A DNA stretch of 64,000 nt from Salinibacter sp. 10B (GCF_002954405.1 NZ_MQWC01000004.1:3762613-3826612), one strand, 5' to 3'; positions 27,463 to 36,632 are shown, counted from the first letter of the stretch. Translations and numbers: made by a program. The notes: generated by a model from the sequence alone, not told the origin.

Positions 27463-30400
27463 TCACGTTTGAATTTTGGTTCGGCCGGGAGGGGTCAGCA
27501 CCTTGTAAAGCACAGGAATCACGACCAGCGTGAGGAGCGTGGAGACGACCAGCCCGCCGATTACGGGGACCGCCATGGGAGCCCGCAGTTCGGCGCCTTC
27601 CCCAAACCCGAGCGCCAGCGGGATGAGGCCCAGTGTCGTGGTAAGCGTTGTCATCAGGATGGGGCGCAGGCGGAGGCGGCCGCCTTCGACCAGCGCCTCC
27701 ACTAGCTCCATGCCGTCCGCCCGCAGCTGGTTGACGAGGTCGATGAGGACAATGGCGTTGTTGACCACGATGCCCGCCAGCAGGATGAAGCCGATGAAGA
27801 CGACGACGCTGAGGGTGGTTCCGGTCAGCCAGAGTGCCCAGAGCGCGCCCACGGCCGCGAGGGGGATCGAGAAGAAGATGACGAACGGGTGCAGCAGTGA
27901 TTCAAACTGCGAGGCCATCACGAGATAGACGAGGAAGAGGGCCAGCGCGAGAGCAAAAAGCAAGGACCGGAAGCTTGCGGCCATCTCCTCACTCTGCCCC
28001 GCAACGTGAACGGAGAGGCCCGTCGGCACGGACAGTCCTGCCAGAACCGTGTCAATTTCATCGATCGCCGCCCCAAGATCCCCACGTTGCAAATTGGCCG
28101 TTACGAGCGCGACGCGCTGCTGGGCCGATCGGCGAATCTCACTGGGGCCGACGTCGACTCGGATGTCGGCCACGGCGTAGAGGGGGATGGGACGACCCGG
28201 ATCTGTATTCACAATAAGGTGCCGGAGTTCGTTCACGGTGGCCCGGTCTTCCGCCTGAGCGCGCACCCGGACGTCGATTTTCCGATCGCGCCACGAGTAT
28301 CGGGTGGCTACGTTCCCTCGGACCTGTTGCACCACACGGTCGGCAATGTCGTGCACCGCGAGGCCGAGTGCGGCGGCTCGCTCGCGATCGAAGTGGATCC
28401 GAACCTCCGGGTGTCCCTGCTCCATCGTCGACGTCACGTCGGCAAAGCGGTCGGACGCCGACAATTGCTCAGCCACGTTGGCCGCCGTCGCCTTCAGTTT
28501 GTTGAGGTCGTACCCCGCCACCTCCACCTCGATGGGGGTATCGAAGGAGAAAAGGGACGGGCGGCTGAGTTCGTACTCTGCGCCGGGAATACGGTTGAGC
28601 ACCGCCCGGAGCGATGAGATCGCGCTCGCCTCGCCCTCACGGCCGGCCGCCGCGTCGAGCTCGACGTGCATCTCGCCCCAGTTTTCGCCGCCCTGATCCG
28701 GATTGGCGTCCATTCGTGTGCCGGTGCCTGCCACCGCGAAGGTGGTGGTCACGGCCGAATGGTCGCGGAGGGACGACTGTAGTCGGGCGAGGGTGGCATC
28801 GGACCGGTCGAGGGGCGTGCCGGGCGGGAGTCGCATCTCCAGGTCGAATTCGTTCTGGGCCATCTGTGGAATGAGCTCCACGCCGAGCTGCGGCACGAGC
28901 AGAAGAGAGCCCGCTAGCAGGCCGAAGGCGGTGACGAGCACGAGGGCCGGCCGGGCCAGCGCGGCCCGTAGGAGCGTCGGGTAGCGTGTAGCGATTGCAT
29001 CGTAGCCGTGCGTGAACACCCACTGGAAGGGAGCAAAGAACCACCCTGCGACTCGGGTGAGCACCTGCCGGTAGAGGAGGAGCCCAATCCAGCCGAGGCT
29101 CCACACCAAGGCGGTGAGGAGGGTACCGAGTATCCAGGGAATGTACGCGAGGCCGAAGCCGAGCGCGTGCCCGATGGTTTGTGCCCACCCCGACCGGCGC
29201 ATTTTTGCACGGAGCCGCTTTAATGACGGCCGCGTCGGCCACGGAATGGAAGGCGCAGACGTGGACGACGAGCGGCCCTCGAACGACGCCAGCATGGGGA
29301 TGAGCGTAAGTGCGGCCACCAGGGAGGCCAGCAGCGAGAACGTGACGGTGAGGGCTTGGTCGCGGAAGAGCTGTCCGGCTATTCCCTCCACGAAGACGAG
29401 CGGGCCGAACACGGCTATGGTCGTGAGGGTGGACGCCATGATTGCCATGCCCACTTCGCCGGCCCCGGCCGTGGCGGCCGCGCGGGCCGATTTGCCCATC
29501 TCGCGGTGCCGGGCGATGTTTTCCAGTACCACGATCGCATTGTCCACCAGCAGTCCGATTCCGAGGGCCAGCCCGCCGAGCGACATGATGTTGAGCGACA
29601 GGTTCGCACCGTACATCAGATTGAAAGTGGCAATGACTGAAATCGGAATTGTGAGACCGATGATGAGCGTCGTCTTTACGTCACGCAAGAAGAGATAGAG
29701 CACGAGAATCGCCAGAATCCCCCCGATAAGGCCGGCACTCACCACCTCATCGATCGCGCTCGCGATGAAGACGGACTGGTCGTAGACCTTCGTCAGTTCA
29801 AGATCTTTGGGCATGGTCTCGCGGACACGGTCCAGACGTTGAGACACGGCGTCGGCCACGGCGACCGTATTGGCGTCGCCCTCCTTGTAGATCGCAATTT
29901 CCACCGCCTCGCGCCCGTCGATGCGGGTGATGGTTTCCCGCTCGCGATAGCCGAGCCGGACGTCTGCTACGTCGCGGAGGTAGATGGGCGTGGGGCCGCT
30001 GCTGGAGAGAATGACCGACTTAAACGCGTCGACGGACTGGAACTGGTTGAGGGTGCGGACGAGGTACTGCTGCGTGCCTTCCTCCAGCCGCCCACCAGAC
30101 AGGTTCACGTTCTCTGATTCGAGAGTCTGGGCCACGTGGTCGATTGACAGGCCGAACTGCGAGAGCTTGGCCGGGTCGACGTTGATCTGCACTTCGTCCT
30201 CCAGCCCGCCGCTCACCTTCACGGCCGCCACGCCCGCCGAGGACTCCAGCACGCGCTTGATCTCCTCGTCCGAGTAGCGGCGGAGCTCCTTGAGCCCGTG
30301 CTCATCGAGCGTTGGTTCCGACTGCTCGATCGTCGTTCCCGAAGCATCGGCCATCAGGGTTGACGACGAAGTCGGCTTTTGGGAGAGGCCGAACCGCATG

Positions 30401-30807
30401 ATGGGGTCGAGCGACGGGTCGAACCGCAGAATAGAGGGGCGGCGCGCCTCCAGAGGCAGGTCGAGAGCATCCAGTTTCTCCCGCACGTCCAGGCTCGCGT
30501 AGTCCATGTTCGTGCCCCAGCCGAATTCTAGAATCACGTCCGATTGCCCGGTTCGTGAGACCGACCGAATCTCTTCCACGTTCTTGACGACGCCGAGCGC
30601 CTCCTCCACCGGCTTCGTGATGAGGTTCTCGATCTCGGCAGGAGCGGCGCCTTCCAACTCCGTGCGGATCGTGAGTGCCGGATGTGCAAGGTCGGGCAGC
30701 AGATTGACGTTCAGGCGGGAAAGGGCCACCGTACCGAAGAGCAGCACCGCGATGGTAGCCATAGCGATGGTCACGCGGCGACGGGTGGCGAGGGCGACGA
30801 GGGACAT
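27463..30807 (-). CDS. RND-family efflux pump, inner-membrane subunit (first of two)
   Basis: With the ATG at 30807 this is a 1114-residue RND transporter; the longer upstream frame (Ser/Pro-rich) is not part of the family. Helix 1 is RRRVTIAMATIAVLLFG and the first loop has GAAPAEIENLITKPVEEAL. Helix 4 has IGLLVDNAIVVLENIARHREM, again Asp-Asn. A long insertion near residues 510-580 contains extra hydrophobic stretches (around ALTALVWSLGWIGLLLY), making this protein longer than AcrB. It lies 70 bases downstream of the adaptor gene and is likely co-transcribed with it. Confidence 0.88.
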   Translation of the reverse strand: MSLVALATRRRVTIAMATIAVLLFGTVALSRLNVNLLPDLAHPALTIRTELEGAAPAEIENLITKPVEEALGVVKNVEEIRSVSRTGQSDVILEFGWGTNMDYASLDVREKLDALDLPLEARRPSILRFDPSLDPIMRFGLSQKPTSSSTLMADASGTTIEQSEPTLDEHGLKELRRYSDEEIKRVLESSAGVAAVKVSGGLEDEVQINVDPAKLSQFGLSIDHVAQTLESENVNLSGGRLEEGTQQYLVRTLNQFQSVDAFKSVILSSSGPTPIYLRDVADVRLGYRERETITRIDGREAVEIAIYKEGDANTVAVADAVSQRLDRVRETMPKDLELTKVYDQSVFIASAIDEVVSAGLIGGILAILVLYLFLRDVKTTLIIGLTIPISVIATFNLMYGANLSLNIMSLGGLALGIGLLVDNAIVVLENIARHREMGKSARAAATAGAGEVGMAIMASTLTTIAVFGPLVFVEGIAGQLFRDQALTVTFSLLASLVAALTLIPMLASFEGRSSSTSAPSIPWPTRPSLKRLRAKMRRSGWAQTIGHALGFGLAYIPWILGTLLTALVWSLGWIGLLLYRQVLTRVAGWFFAPFQWVFTHGYDAIATRYPTLLRAALARPALVLVTAFGLLAGSLLLVPQLGVELIPQMAQNEFDLEMRLPPGTPLDRSDATLARLQSSLRDHSAVTTTFAVAGTGTRMDANPDQGGENWGEMHVELDAAAGREGEASAISSLRAVLNRIPGAEYELSRPSLFSFDTPIEVEVAGYDLNKLKATAANVAEQLSASDRFADVTSTMEQGHPEVRIHFDRERAAALGLAVHDIADRVVQQVRGNVATRYSWRDRKIDVRVRAQAEDRATVNELRHLIVNTDPGRPIPLYAVADIRVDVGPSEIRRSAQQRVALVTANLQRGDLGAAIDEIDTVLAGLSVPTGLSVHVAGQSEEMAASFRSLLFALALALFLVYLVMASQFESLLHPFVIFFSIPLAAVGALWALWLTGTTLSVVVFIGFILLAGIVVNNAIVLIDLVNQLRADGMELVEALVEGGRLRLRPILMTTLTTTLGLIPLALGFGEGAELRAPMAVPVIGGLVVSTLLTLVVIPVLYKVLTPPGRTKIQT

Positions 30808-30877
30808 TTCGTTGGGGGTGGGGGAGCGGGGGCGTGGGAGAGCAAACAGTCTGCTCGTTTCCTGATCCAGGGGAATG

Positions 30878-31924
30878 CTACTGGATGATTTGGACCGTTG
30901 CGGAGTCGCGGAGGGCGGTCTGGCCGCTGACGACGACCTGTTCTCCGTCTGCCAGCCCATCGGTAATCTCGATGCGATTGCCGTTGCTGTACCCCGTTGT
31001 GACGGCCCGCTGGCGAGCAACTGAATCTTTTACCACGAAGACGTTTACGGCGTCGTCTTCCTCGACGATAGCGGTTTTGGGCACCAGCAGGGCATCGACG
31101 TGCTCGTCGTATTGAATCTGGACGCGAGCGAACATGCCGGGTTTGATGGTGCGGGTGCGGTCGCGCACCTCCACCGTGACCTTGAAGGTGCCGGTTTCTG
31201 GGTCTACGACGGGGCTGATGAGTGCGACCCGACCGGGGAAGGACCGGTCGGGCAAGGCGTCGAACGTGAGGGTCGCCGGTTGGTCTTCCTTCAGCTTTGC
31301 GAGTTCGCGCTCCGGGACATGGAGCTCGGCCCGCAACGGATCGAGATTTGTGATGTCAAAGACCGGATCGTGGGTCCGCACCATGTTGCCGCTTTTGACA
31401 TGGCGGGCCGACACCCACCCAGAAATCGGGGCACGGATTGTCGTGTAGGCTAGCTCCAAGCGGGCAAGATCCGTCGCCACCGTCTGCGTCTCATAGTCCG
31501 ACCGCGCCTGGTCAAAGGTCTCGCGGCTTACAAACTGCTTGTCGTACATCGTTTGTGTGCGCTCGAAGGTTCGCTTCAGGCGCTGAAGGGTGGCTTCGGC
31601 GCGCTGTACCTCGAGGGCCAGTCGCTCATCGTCGAGTCGGGCGAGGGGGTGTCCGGCTTCTACGTACTGTCCCTCTTCAACCAGAATCTGCTCAACGACG
31701 CCGTCCGTGCGGGCCACGACGGTGGCCTCGTCTTCTGCCTCCAGGGCGGCGGTGCTGCTGAGTTGGGCTGTGGCGCGTCCCCGTTCCACGAGGGCTACGT
31801 CAACGGGGAGGGCCGGCGGCGCATCCTCGTCCGGGGTCGATTTGGCTTCGCTGCCACAGCCTACCAGCAAGACGGAGAGAAGGGAAAGGCTAGCGAAGAG
31901 GAAGGCGGGGGAATAGCGCGACAT
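30878..31924 (-). CDS. RND efflux periplasmic adaptor lipoprotein
   Basis: A membrane fusion (HlyD/AcrA-type) protein of 348 residues that links RND pumps to an outer-membrane channel. The ATG at 31924 gives a lipoprotein signal (LLSVLLVGC) with lipidated Cys23. The barrel-sandwich/lipoyl domain shows VVEQILVEEGQYVEAGHPLARLDD near residue 85 (quoted as EEGQYVEAGHPLARLDD). A helical hairpin follows (AEATLQRLKRTFERTQTMYDKQF), and then a beta-barrel with GYSNGNRIEITDGLADGEQV-type membrane-proximal sequence. It is first in the operon and serves two pumps. No TolC-type outer-membrane gene is adjacent. Confidence 0.92.
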   Translation of the reverse strand: MSRYSPAFLFASLSLLSVLLVGCGSEAKSTPDEDAPPALPVDVALVERGRATAQLSSTAALEAEDEATVVARTDGVVEQILVEEGQYVEAGHPLARLDDERLALEVQRAEATLQRLKRTFERTQTMYDKQFVSRETFDQARSDYETQTVATDLARLELAYTTIRAPISGWVSARHVKSGNMVRTHDPVFDITNLDPLRAELHVPERELAKLKEDQPATLTFDALPDRSFPGRVALISPVVDPETGTFKVTVEVRDRTRTIKPGMFARVQIQYDEHVDALLVPKTAIVEEDDAVNVFVVKDSVARQRAVTTGYSNGNRIEITDGLADGEQVVVSGQTALRDSATVQIIQ

Positions 31925-32110
31925 GGGCAAGGGGGCCGTCGTTGATAGGCACAAAGGAATCCCGGGAGGAATCGGGGGAACGACGGCCCAGAATAAAAAA
32001 AGGTTACAGTTGCCAGATCATCCTTCGGCGCAAAACAGAGTCCCATGGGCTGGTGGCCCGGCCGATAGAGATGTATTCACGAAAATCGCGACGAGAAGAC
32101 GGGCTCGATG
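31925..32110. other. Intergenic region upstream of the RND operon
   Basis: 186 bases separating the adaptor start from the end of the CAP-domain gene, both minus strand, so it should contain the efflux operon promoter. Nothing recognisable as a known operator is visible. Confidence 0.3.
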
Positions 32111-32962
32111 CTATGGAGACGTGATCATCACCTCGGGACCACGCTGGACGCTGTAGCGCCCCATTTCGAGGACGTAGAAGCGAGACCAGACGGTGCCCGT
32201 GGTGTCCGGGAAGCGGAGGGCATCGGTAAACACGTAGGGCGTTGATATTCGGCGGTTGCCCTCCGTACTCCAGAAGTCGTACCGGACGGGGAGGGCATCC
32301 GAGGGAAAGGTCGGTCCGATAGAGACGGAGATCACGTCGCCTGCGGACACCCGACGAGGCAAGGGCGAGGAAAGGTAAACCGACACGTCGGCGAACACCT
32401 GGGTGGCTCGCAGGGTGTCAGTTTGTTGCAGGACGCACACGCCCAGATGGGTGAACTGGGGACGGATAATGTTTTGTCGATGGGGAGGACTGTTCATCCA
32501 GTGCTCCATCATCTGAGCGGCCAGTGCTTTTCCCTCTTTTCGGACGGGAGATTGCCCGAACAGGTTTTCGCCGATTTGGCCGTAGAGGCGACGGTGAATG
32601 CGGCTCACCCGGTCGTGTGGATTCTCCCCATCCGGATTGACATGACGGAAGAAGTCTCGCCTCATCATATCGGCGTTGTGGGCACAGGCCACCCTTGCGA
32701 GGGTTGAGTCATATCGCAGTGTTGGGAGGGACCGTTCACGTCGAATGCGGTTGGTATGCCGGAAGACGTGACGACTCACCGTGTGGAGTGTATCGGAGAA
32801 CGCGGGCGCCCGCAGTGCATTCGAAGAGAGCAATGTGTGCGTCTCGGGAGAGGCCGGGAGGGAGGACGGGAGTCCCAGACTCAGAAGGGAAGAGACGAGA
32901 AAGAGGAACAGGCTCCCCAGCATGGGGCCGTAAACCAGTCGTGCAGACCCGAGGCTAGACAT
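32111..32962 (-). CDS. CAP/SCP-domain (YkwD-like) secreted protein
   Basis: A 283-residue protein starting at the ATG at 32962; an N-terminal hydrophobic stretch (LGSLFLFLVSSLLSLGL) acts as signal or anchor. Residues about 80-190 form a CAP/SCP domain of the YkwD type, with SHFRHVNPDGENPHDR-like FFRHVNPDGENPHDRV, IGENLFGQ, MEHWMNSPPHRQNII and HLGVCV, which match the family's conserved His/Glu positions. A C-terminal beta-rich region of about 90 residues follows, with no recognised domain. Such bacterial proteins are extracytoplasmic, but the molecular role is mostly unknown. It is divergent from marR. Confidence 0.82.
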   Translation of the reverse strand: MSSLGSARLVYGPMLGSLFLFLVSSLLSLGLPSSLPASPETHTLLSSNALRAPAFSDTLHTVSRHVFRHTNRIRRERSLPTLRYDSTLARVACAHNADMMRRDFFRHVNPDGENPHDRVSRIHRRLYGQIGENLFGQSPVRKEGKALAAQMMEHWMNSPPHRQNIIRPQFTHLGVCVLQQTDTLRATQVFADVSVYLSSPLPRRVSAGDVISVSIGPTFPSDALPVRYDFWSTEGNRRISTPYVFTDALRFPDTTGTVWSRFYVLEMGRYSVQRGPEVMITSP

Positions 32963-33065
32963 TGAAGGGGGGACGTCGTGAATGAGGGAGGAGAATGTCT
33001 CATTCCGGGAGGGAAGGACAGGTTCCCGACGGGAGAAGGCACGGGAACGGATGGTCGCAAGTATA

Positions 33066-33075
33066 TGTTGCAACA
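33066..33075. promoter_or_regulatory. Candidate MarR operator
   Basis: A perfect 10-base palindrome, TGTTGCAACA, lies in the shared region between the CAP-domain gene and marR, 34 bases upstream of the marR ATG. MarR proteins commonly bind TTGC-type palindromes near their own promoter, so it is a reasonable candidate. It could be chance. Confidence 0.35.
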
Positions 33076-33108
33076 GAAAGATTATCGTCGTAGAATAAGC
33101 AGGTAAAC

Positions 33109-33591
33109 ATGGGACAGTCCCTTCGCGAACGCATAAAGCAAACGGTCCCGTTTGAGGATCCGGCCCAAGAGGCAATGTTGAATCTCTTTGTTGCCTCTGC
33201 CACACTTCGACGGCGGGTGGAGGCCGCCTGTAAAGAGCACGATCTGCAGTTCAGTCACCACAACGTGCTACGCATCCTCCGCGGGGTGCACCCGGACGGC
33301 CATCCCCGATGTGACATCATTGATCGGATGCTTGATCCGTCCCCGGACGTCACACGACTTATTGATAAGTTAGTGGAGCGAGGGCTCGTTGAGCGCTCGC
33401 GCAGTGCGGAAGACCGGCGGATGATCATTCACACCATCACGCAAAAGGGACTCGATCTTCTGGATCAGTTGGATCCCAAAATTCGGGAGGTGCAAGACTG
33501 GTTTGACGAGCGCGTCTCCGACCGCGATCTTCGGCGTCTATCTCGGATCTGTGAGGGCATCTACGATGAATACCCCCCCTCTTCGGACTGA
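33109..33591 (+). CDS. MarR-family transcriptional regulator
   Basis: A 160-residue winged-helix regulator. The core helix-turn-helix and wing are visible at about residues 45-105, with HHNVLRILRG, the recognition-helix region DVTRLIDKLVERGLVERSRSAEDRR (quoted as DKLVERGLVERSRSAEDRR) and an HTITQKGLDLL strand. MarR proteins act as dimers, usually repress nearby genes and lose DNA binding on ligand or oxidant contact. It is divergent from the CAP gene, about 1.2 kb from the RND operon, so a role in controlling efflux is possible but not shown. The ligand is unknown. Confidence 0.88.
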   Translation: MGQSLRERIKQTVPFEDPAQEAMLNLFVASATLRRRVEAACKEHDLQFSHHNVLRILRGVHPDGHPRCDIIDRMLDPSPDVTRLIDKLVERGLVERSRSAEDRRMIIHTITQKGLDLLDQLDPKIREVQDWFDERVSDRDLRRLSRICEGIYDEYPPSSD

Positions 33592-33769
33592 CGCGTCCCC
33601 ACGAAGAGCGGAGAAAAGGACCGACTCGGCAGAGGGAAATTCCACTTTCTTGTAAAGACGTATGTTCTAACACACAATGTGGCAACAAGTCTTAGGGCCA
33701 TTCGTCAAAAGAATCGAACACAGTCAGACGCATTTTCTGCCCTTCATTCACTAAGCCCCAAGATACACC

Positions 33770-34129
33770 ATGAGTGACCTGAATGCCCGCGACCAAGAAC
33801 TGAACCAGATGATTCTCCAGGGGAAGATTCTGGAGGCGTTCGACGAGTTTTACGCCGACGACATCGTGATGGAAGAAGACGGAAAGACGCGCGACGGCTT
33901 TGATGCGAATCGGGAGTACGAAGAGCAGTTCGTCGAGTCCCTCGAAGCATTTCACGACGCCGAGATCCGCTCCCGAGCTGTGGATGAGGAGAATAACGTC
34001 ACCCTCTCGGAGTGGTATAACGACATGACGCTGGAAGGAGTGGGACGCGTTCAGCAAGAGCAGGTGTCGGTTCGCACCTGGAACGAGGACGGCAAAATCA
34101 CAAACGAGAAGTTCTACAAGCTTGGATAG
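33770..34129 (+). CDS. SnoaL/NTF2-like protein
   Basis: A 119-residue protein of the SnoaL/nuclear-transport-factor-2-like fold. A leading helix (ILEAFDEFYADDIVMEED) is followed by a beta-sheet region ending QVSVRTWNEDGKITNEKFYKLG, a common pattern in this superfamily. These proteins can be isomerases, hydratases or just ligand-binding, so no reaction is assigned. It is acidic with no signal peptide. The gene follows marR at 178 bases in the same direction, and may be part of its regulon. Confidence 0.72.
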   Translation: MSDLNARDQELNQMILQGKILEAFDEFYADDIVMEEDGKTRDGFDANREYEEQFVESLEAFHDAEIRSRAVDEENNVTLSEWYNDMTLEGVGRVQQEQVSVRTWNEDGKITNEKFYKLG

Positions 34130-34346
34130 TGCGCCCTGAACGGGCTTCCCCGTTTATCTTATCCATCAGAACCTGTTTTCCGAGCGGATGGAAAGCCGGG
34201 ACACAGTGGTCGAAGCTGCAAAATGGTGCTCAAATGAGTCCCTGTAGCGCTGCTACCGAGCGAATGCAGAAGCCATTTTGCACGAGATCCACGAAGTAGC
34301 AGTCCGCATACGTTTCGCCAAACAGGTTCTCAACCCACCAGAGTTT

Positions 34347-34751
34347 ATGCGTTCCTACGTTCCTCTCGTTGCCCGCCTCTTGCTGGGACTTATTTTCGTG
34401 ATGTCCGGAATTACGAAGATCACCGGATTTGCGGGAACTCAGCAGTATATGGCCTCGCACGGCATTCCAGCGACGGCGGTGCTCCTCGTTGGGGCAATCG
34501 TCGTAGAAGTGCTGGGCGGCCTGTCGATTATTCTGGGCCTGTGGGCTCGGGTCGGAGCCACCGCGCTCGTTCTCTTTCTCATTCCGGCCACTCTGATCTT
34601 CCACACCGACTTTGGTCAGCAGACGCAAATGATCATGTTCCTCAAGAACCTCTCGATCATGGGAGGATTGCTGTTGGTGATGGCTTTCGGAACGGGAGAG
34701 TATTACGTCCGGGCTATGGACGTGGGAACAAGCGACGTTGCTTCTGCCTGA
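34347..34751 (+). CDS. DoxX-family membrane protein
   Basis: A 134-residue integral membrane protein starting at the ATG at 34347. Four hydrophobic segments can be seen (about 5-24, 48-66, 70-88 and 100-118). Family features are LLGLIFVMSGITKITGF near the start and PATLIFHTDFG near residue 80. DoxX/DoxD-type proteins are thought to act in thiol or quinone redox chemistry, but most are uncharacterised. The gene is followed by a strong terminator. Confidence 0.85.
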   Translation: MRSYVPLVARLLLGLIFVMSGITKITGFAGTQQYMASHGIPATAVLLVGAIVVEVLGGLSIILGLWARVGATALVLFLIPATLIFHTDFGQQTQMIMFLKNLSIMGGLLLVMAFGTGEYYVRAMDVGTSDVASA

Positions 34752-34783
34752 CTGGAGCAACACATGTTCGAGAAGAGGAGTTG

Positions 34784-34819
34784 CCCCTCGGAGTCAACAA
34801 CGACTGCGAGGGGTTTTTT
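34784..34819 (+). terminator. Intrinsic terminator after the DoxX-family gene
   Basis: CCCCTCGGAGTC pairs with GACTGCGAGGGG around an AACAAC loop, with an unpaired base, followed directly by TTTTTT. It ends the plus-strand unit that finishes at 34751. Confidence 0.9.
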
Positions 34820-35058
34820 GTATTGGATTGTGACTCTTCTGGGGAAAAACGCACGGCCGCGGTATTCAGACACAGTGAGGGGGAAGGGGCGACAGAGAAG
34901 GGCGATGGAAAAGCGGATCTCTGTCCGTCGAGGTGAGGGAACGAACTGGGTCGCTCCTGTGCCTGTGGCAGTTCATGTAGAGCATCCACAGGCCGGAGGA
35001 CATCTACTTCTCAATGGAGAGGGAGACGTGTTGAAGGCTCCTGTCCGATTGAGGGCAA

Positions 35059-35079
35059 GCCCCTCCTAGACGGAGGGGC
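35059..35079 (-). terminator. Hairpin downstream of the 35097-35456 gene
   Basis: GCCCCTCC and GGAGGGGC form an 8-base-pair stem with a 5-base loop, 18 bases after the minus-strand stop. The T run on the minus strand is short (TT), so termination strength is uncertain. The 240 bases between this and the upstream terminator hold nothing else recognised. Confidence 0.55.
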
Positions 35080-35096
35080 GAGAAGAGAAGAGAGAG

Positions 35097-35456
35097 TTAG
35101 CGTCCGGCGGGCTCGGCAGTGGCCCCCCCGCCGTCATTACTGGTGACAGGGTCACTTCCAGCAGAGCCGCCTCCGGCGGAACCTCCTCCAGGACTGCCTC
35201 CGGGAGGATCGCCCGGTCCGCCACTCTCAATCGAAAGCGGTTCGGCACGGATCTCCTCCGTTCCCAGTGTGTCCCGAACCGCCTCAGAACAGACATAAAC
35301 CCGTCCGTTGGTCTGTTCGACGAAGTACGACGAAAAGTGCGCGTCGGCCCAGTCGAGAATGTCGTAGATCTCGTGACCCAGTTCTTCGGCACCGAGTCGA
35401 AAGCCGACAACCTGATCCTGCGGTCCTTTCAGGCAGTAATTCGTCGTAGAGCTCAT
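35097..35456 (-). CDS. Small hypothetical protein with Gly/Pro/Ser-rich tail
   Basis: A 119-residue protein read from the ATG at 35456. Residues 1-75 form a compact-looking acidic domain (VVGFRLGAEELGHEIYDILDWADAHF is within it; the middle reads EELGHEIYDILDWADAHF). The remaining 45 residues are Gly/Ser/Pro-rich (GGSPGGGSAGGGSAG). No family is recognised. The low-complexity tail is likely flexible and may serve as a linker. Confidence 0.6.
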   Translation of the reverse strand: MSSTTNYCLKGPQDQVVGFRLGAEELGHEIYDILDWADAHFSSYFVEQTNGRVYVCSEAVRDTLGTEEIRAEPLSIESGGPGDPPGGSPGGGSAGGGSAGSDPVTSNDGGGATAEPAGR

Positions 35457-36245
35457 ACTAGAAAAGCGCTGAGTGAGGGAAAACAACAAGGCGAAAGAGG
35501 ACCTCCCCTCTAAAGAAGAGGGCCCTCATGTGAGGCTCGCTCGGAGGATGATCCTATAAACAAACAATATCCACTCCAGGTCCCGACCGGCGGAACGAAA
35601 TGACATTTTGCGGCACGAAGGAGCATTCCCTCCGACTGAACGTGTCACTTTCTCCGATCTCGGGTGTCACTTCGGCAGTTGGGGCGAACCACGGGGAGAT
35701 GGAGCCGGAATAAGTAATCATTCTCTCCTAGGCGGTATCGATCGCCCCCCGTGCGGGATCCGGAAAAACTGTGATTGTTGTGTTTCCAACACTATACAAC
35801 AGCGGCCCGCTCCGAAGCCGGAGCGGGCCGCCGTGTGTTCTCCAAATGGCAATGCGTGGGAGCGGCCGAACCTCCTTCTGAGGGGCACACCGCCGGGGAG
35901 GGAGAAAGCGCTGAGGTTGTACCGTGCAAGTTCTGCAGACCCAAGAGGAAGGGAGAGGAGTCCGGTATCATGGTCCAGTTTCCCTCCTCAAGGAATCCGG
36001 AGCGAGCACCCGGTCGCTGCGCGCGTCCAGCCCGACAGCCCCGGAGAGTCGGTCGTTCCGACGCTGCGTTCAGTCTCAGAACGTATTGTGCTATGTGGGA
36101 CAGCATCTGTAAGCACCCCAGACGCCCGGAATGGCTGTCTCGTCGAGAGGTCCGCGGGCAACGAACATGCTGTGTTCTTGAAAAGACCGTACTTTCAAGG
36201 GGTCATATATTTCACACTATAGCACAAGCCATTTTCAGAGGAAAC
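35457..36245. other. 789-base gene-poor region with a perfect hairpin
   Basis: No frame here gives a recognisable protein. A perfect 13-base-pair hairpin, GCGGCCCGCTCCG/CGGAGCGGGCCGC with a 4-base loop, lies at 35802-35831. It has no T run on either side. The region is long for this genome and may hold an undetected RNA or a decayed gene. Confidence 0.45.
35802..35831. other. Perfect GC-rich hairpin
   Basis: Thirteen base pairs with a tetraloop (AAGC). It is too strong to be chance and could be a terminator using a factor, an attenuator-like element, or part of a small RNA. No convincing adjacent transcription unit is seen. Confidence 0.5.
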
Positions 36246-36632
36246 CTACTCCACGCTTGCTCCCGGAAGTTCTCGTAGGAATTGATCCTCGTATTGCTCC
36301 ATCTTCTTCCGGACGAGGGCGAGATTTCCATCTTGAGAAATGGCCGTGCCCATGTAGTAGTCTTCTCCGAGCTCTCGGATTAGTAGATACATCCCATTGG
36401 TCGTAATCAGGATGTCGGTGGTGTCGAGCGGATCGGCGTCGAGGATTTCCAGAGCGTCGCGATTCGCCTGTACGAAGTCGGTATAAGCTGCGTTGGCGGC
36501 GGAGGCATCGAATTCAGGATCCGCGGAATAGGACCCCACGCCCATACCGCTGTCCATGTCGACGATCGCGGTGGAGATGTAGTTGGGAACGTTGTCGGCA
36601 AAGTCCTGGATCAGGTCGTCAATCTTGCTCAT
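36246..36632 (-). CDS. Roadblock/LC7-like small protein
   Basis: A 128-residue protein that resembles the roadblock/LC7 fold. It contains IVDMDSGMGVGSY near residue 23-35, TTNGMYLLIRELGED near 76-90, and a closing helix KKMEQYEDQFLREL. Proteins of this fold (for example MglB) act as partners of small GTPases. No GTPase gene (MglA type) is nearby, so a partner is unknown, and the match is by pattern rather than by diagnostic motif. The gene follows a long non-coding region and has its own start at 36632. Confidence 0.5.
   Translation of the reverse strand: MSKIDDLIQDFADNVPNYISTAIVDMDSGMGVGSYSADPEFDASAANAAYTDFVQANRDALEILDADPLDTTDILITTNGMYLLIRELGEDYYMGTAISQDGNLALVRKKMEQYEDQFLRELPGASVE

Noticed and set aside
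35792-36106. Minus-strand frame of 104 codons
   Set aside because: Composition is unlike the neighbours (low acidity, many Arg, Pro and Ser), and no domain or good start context is visible.
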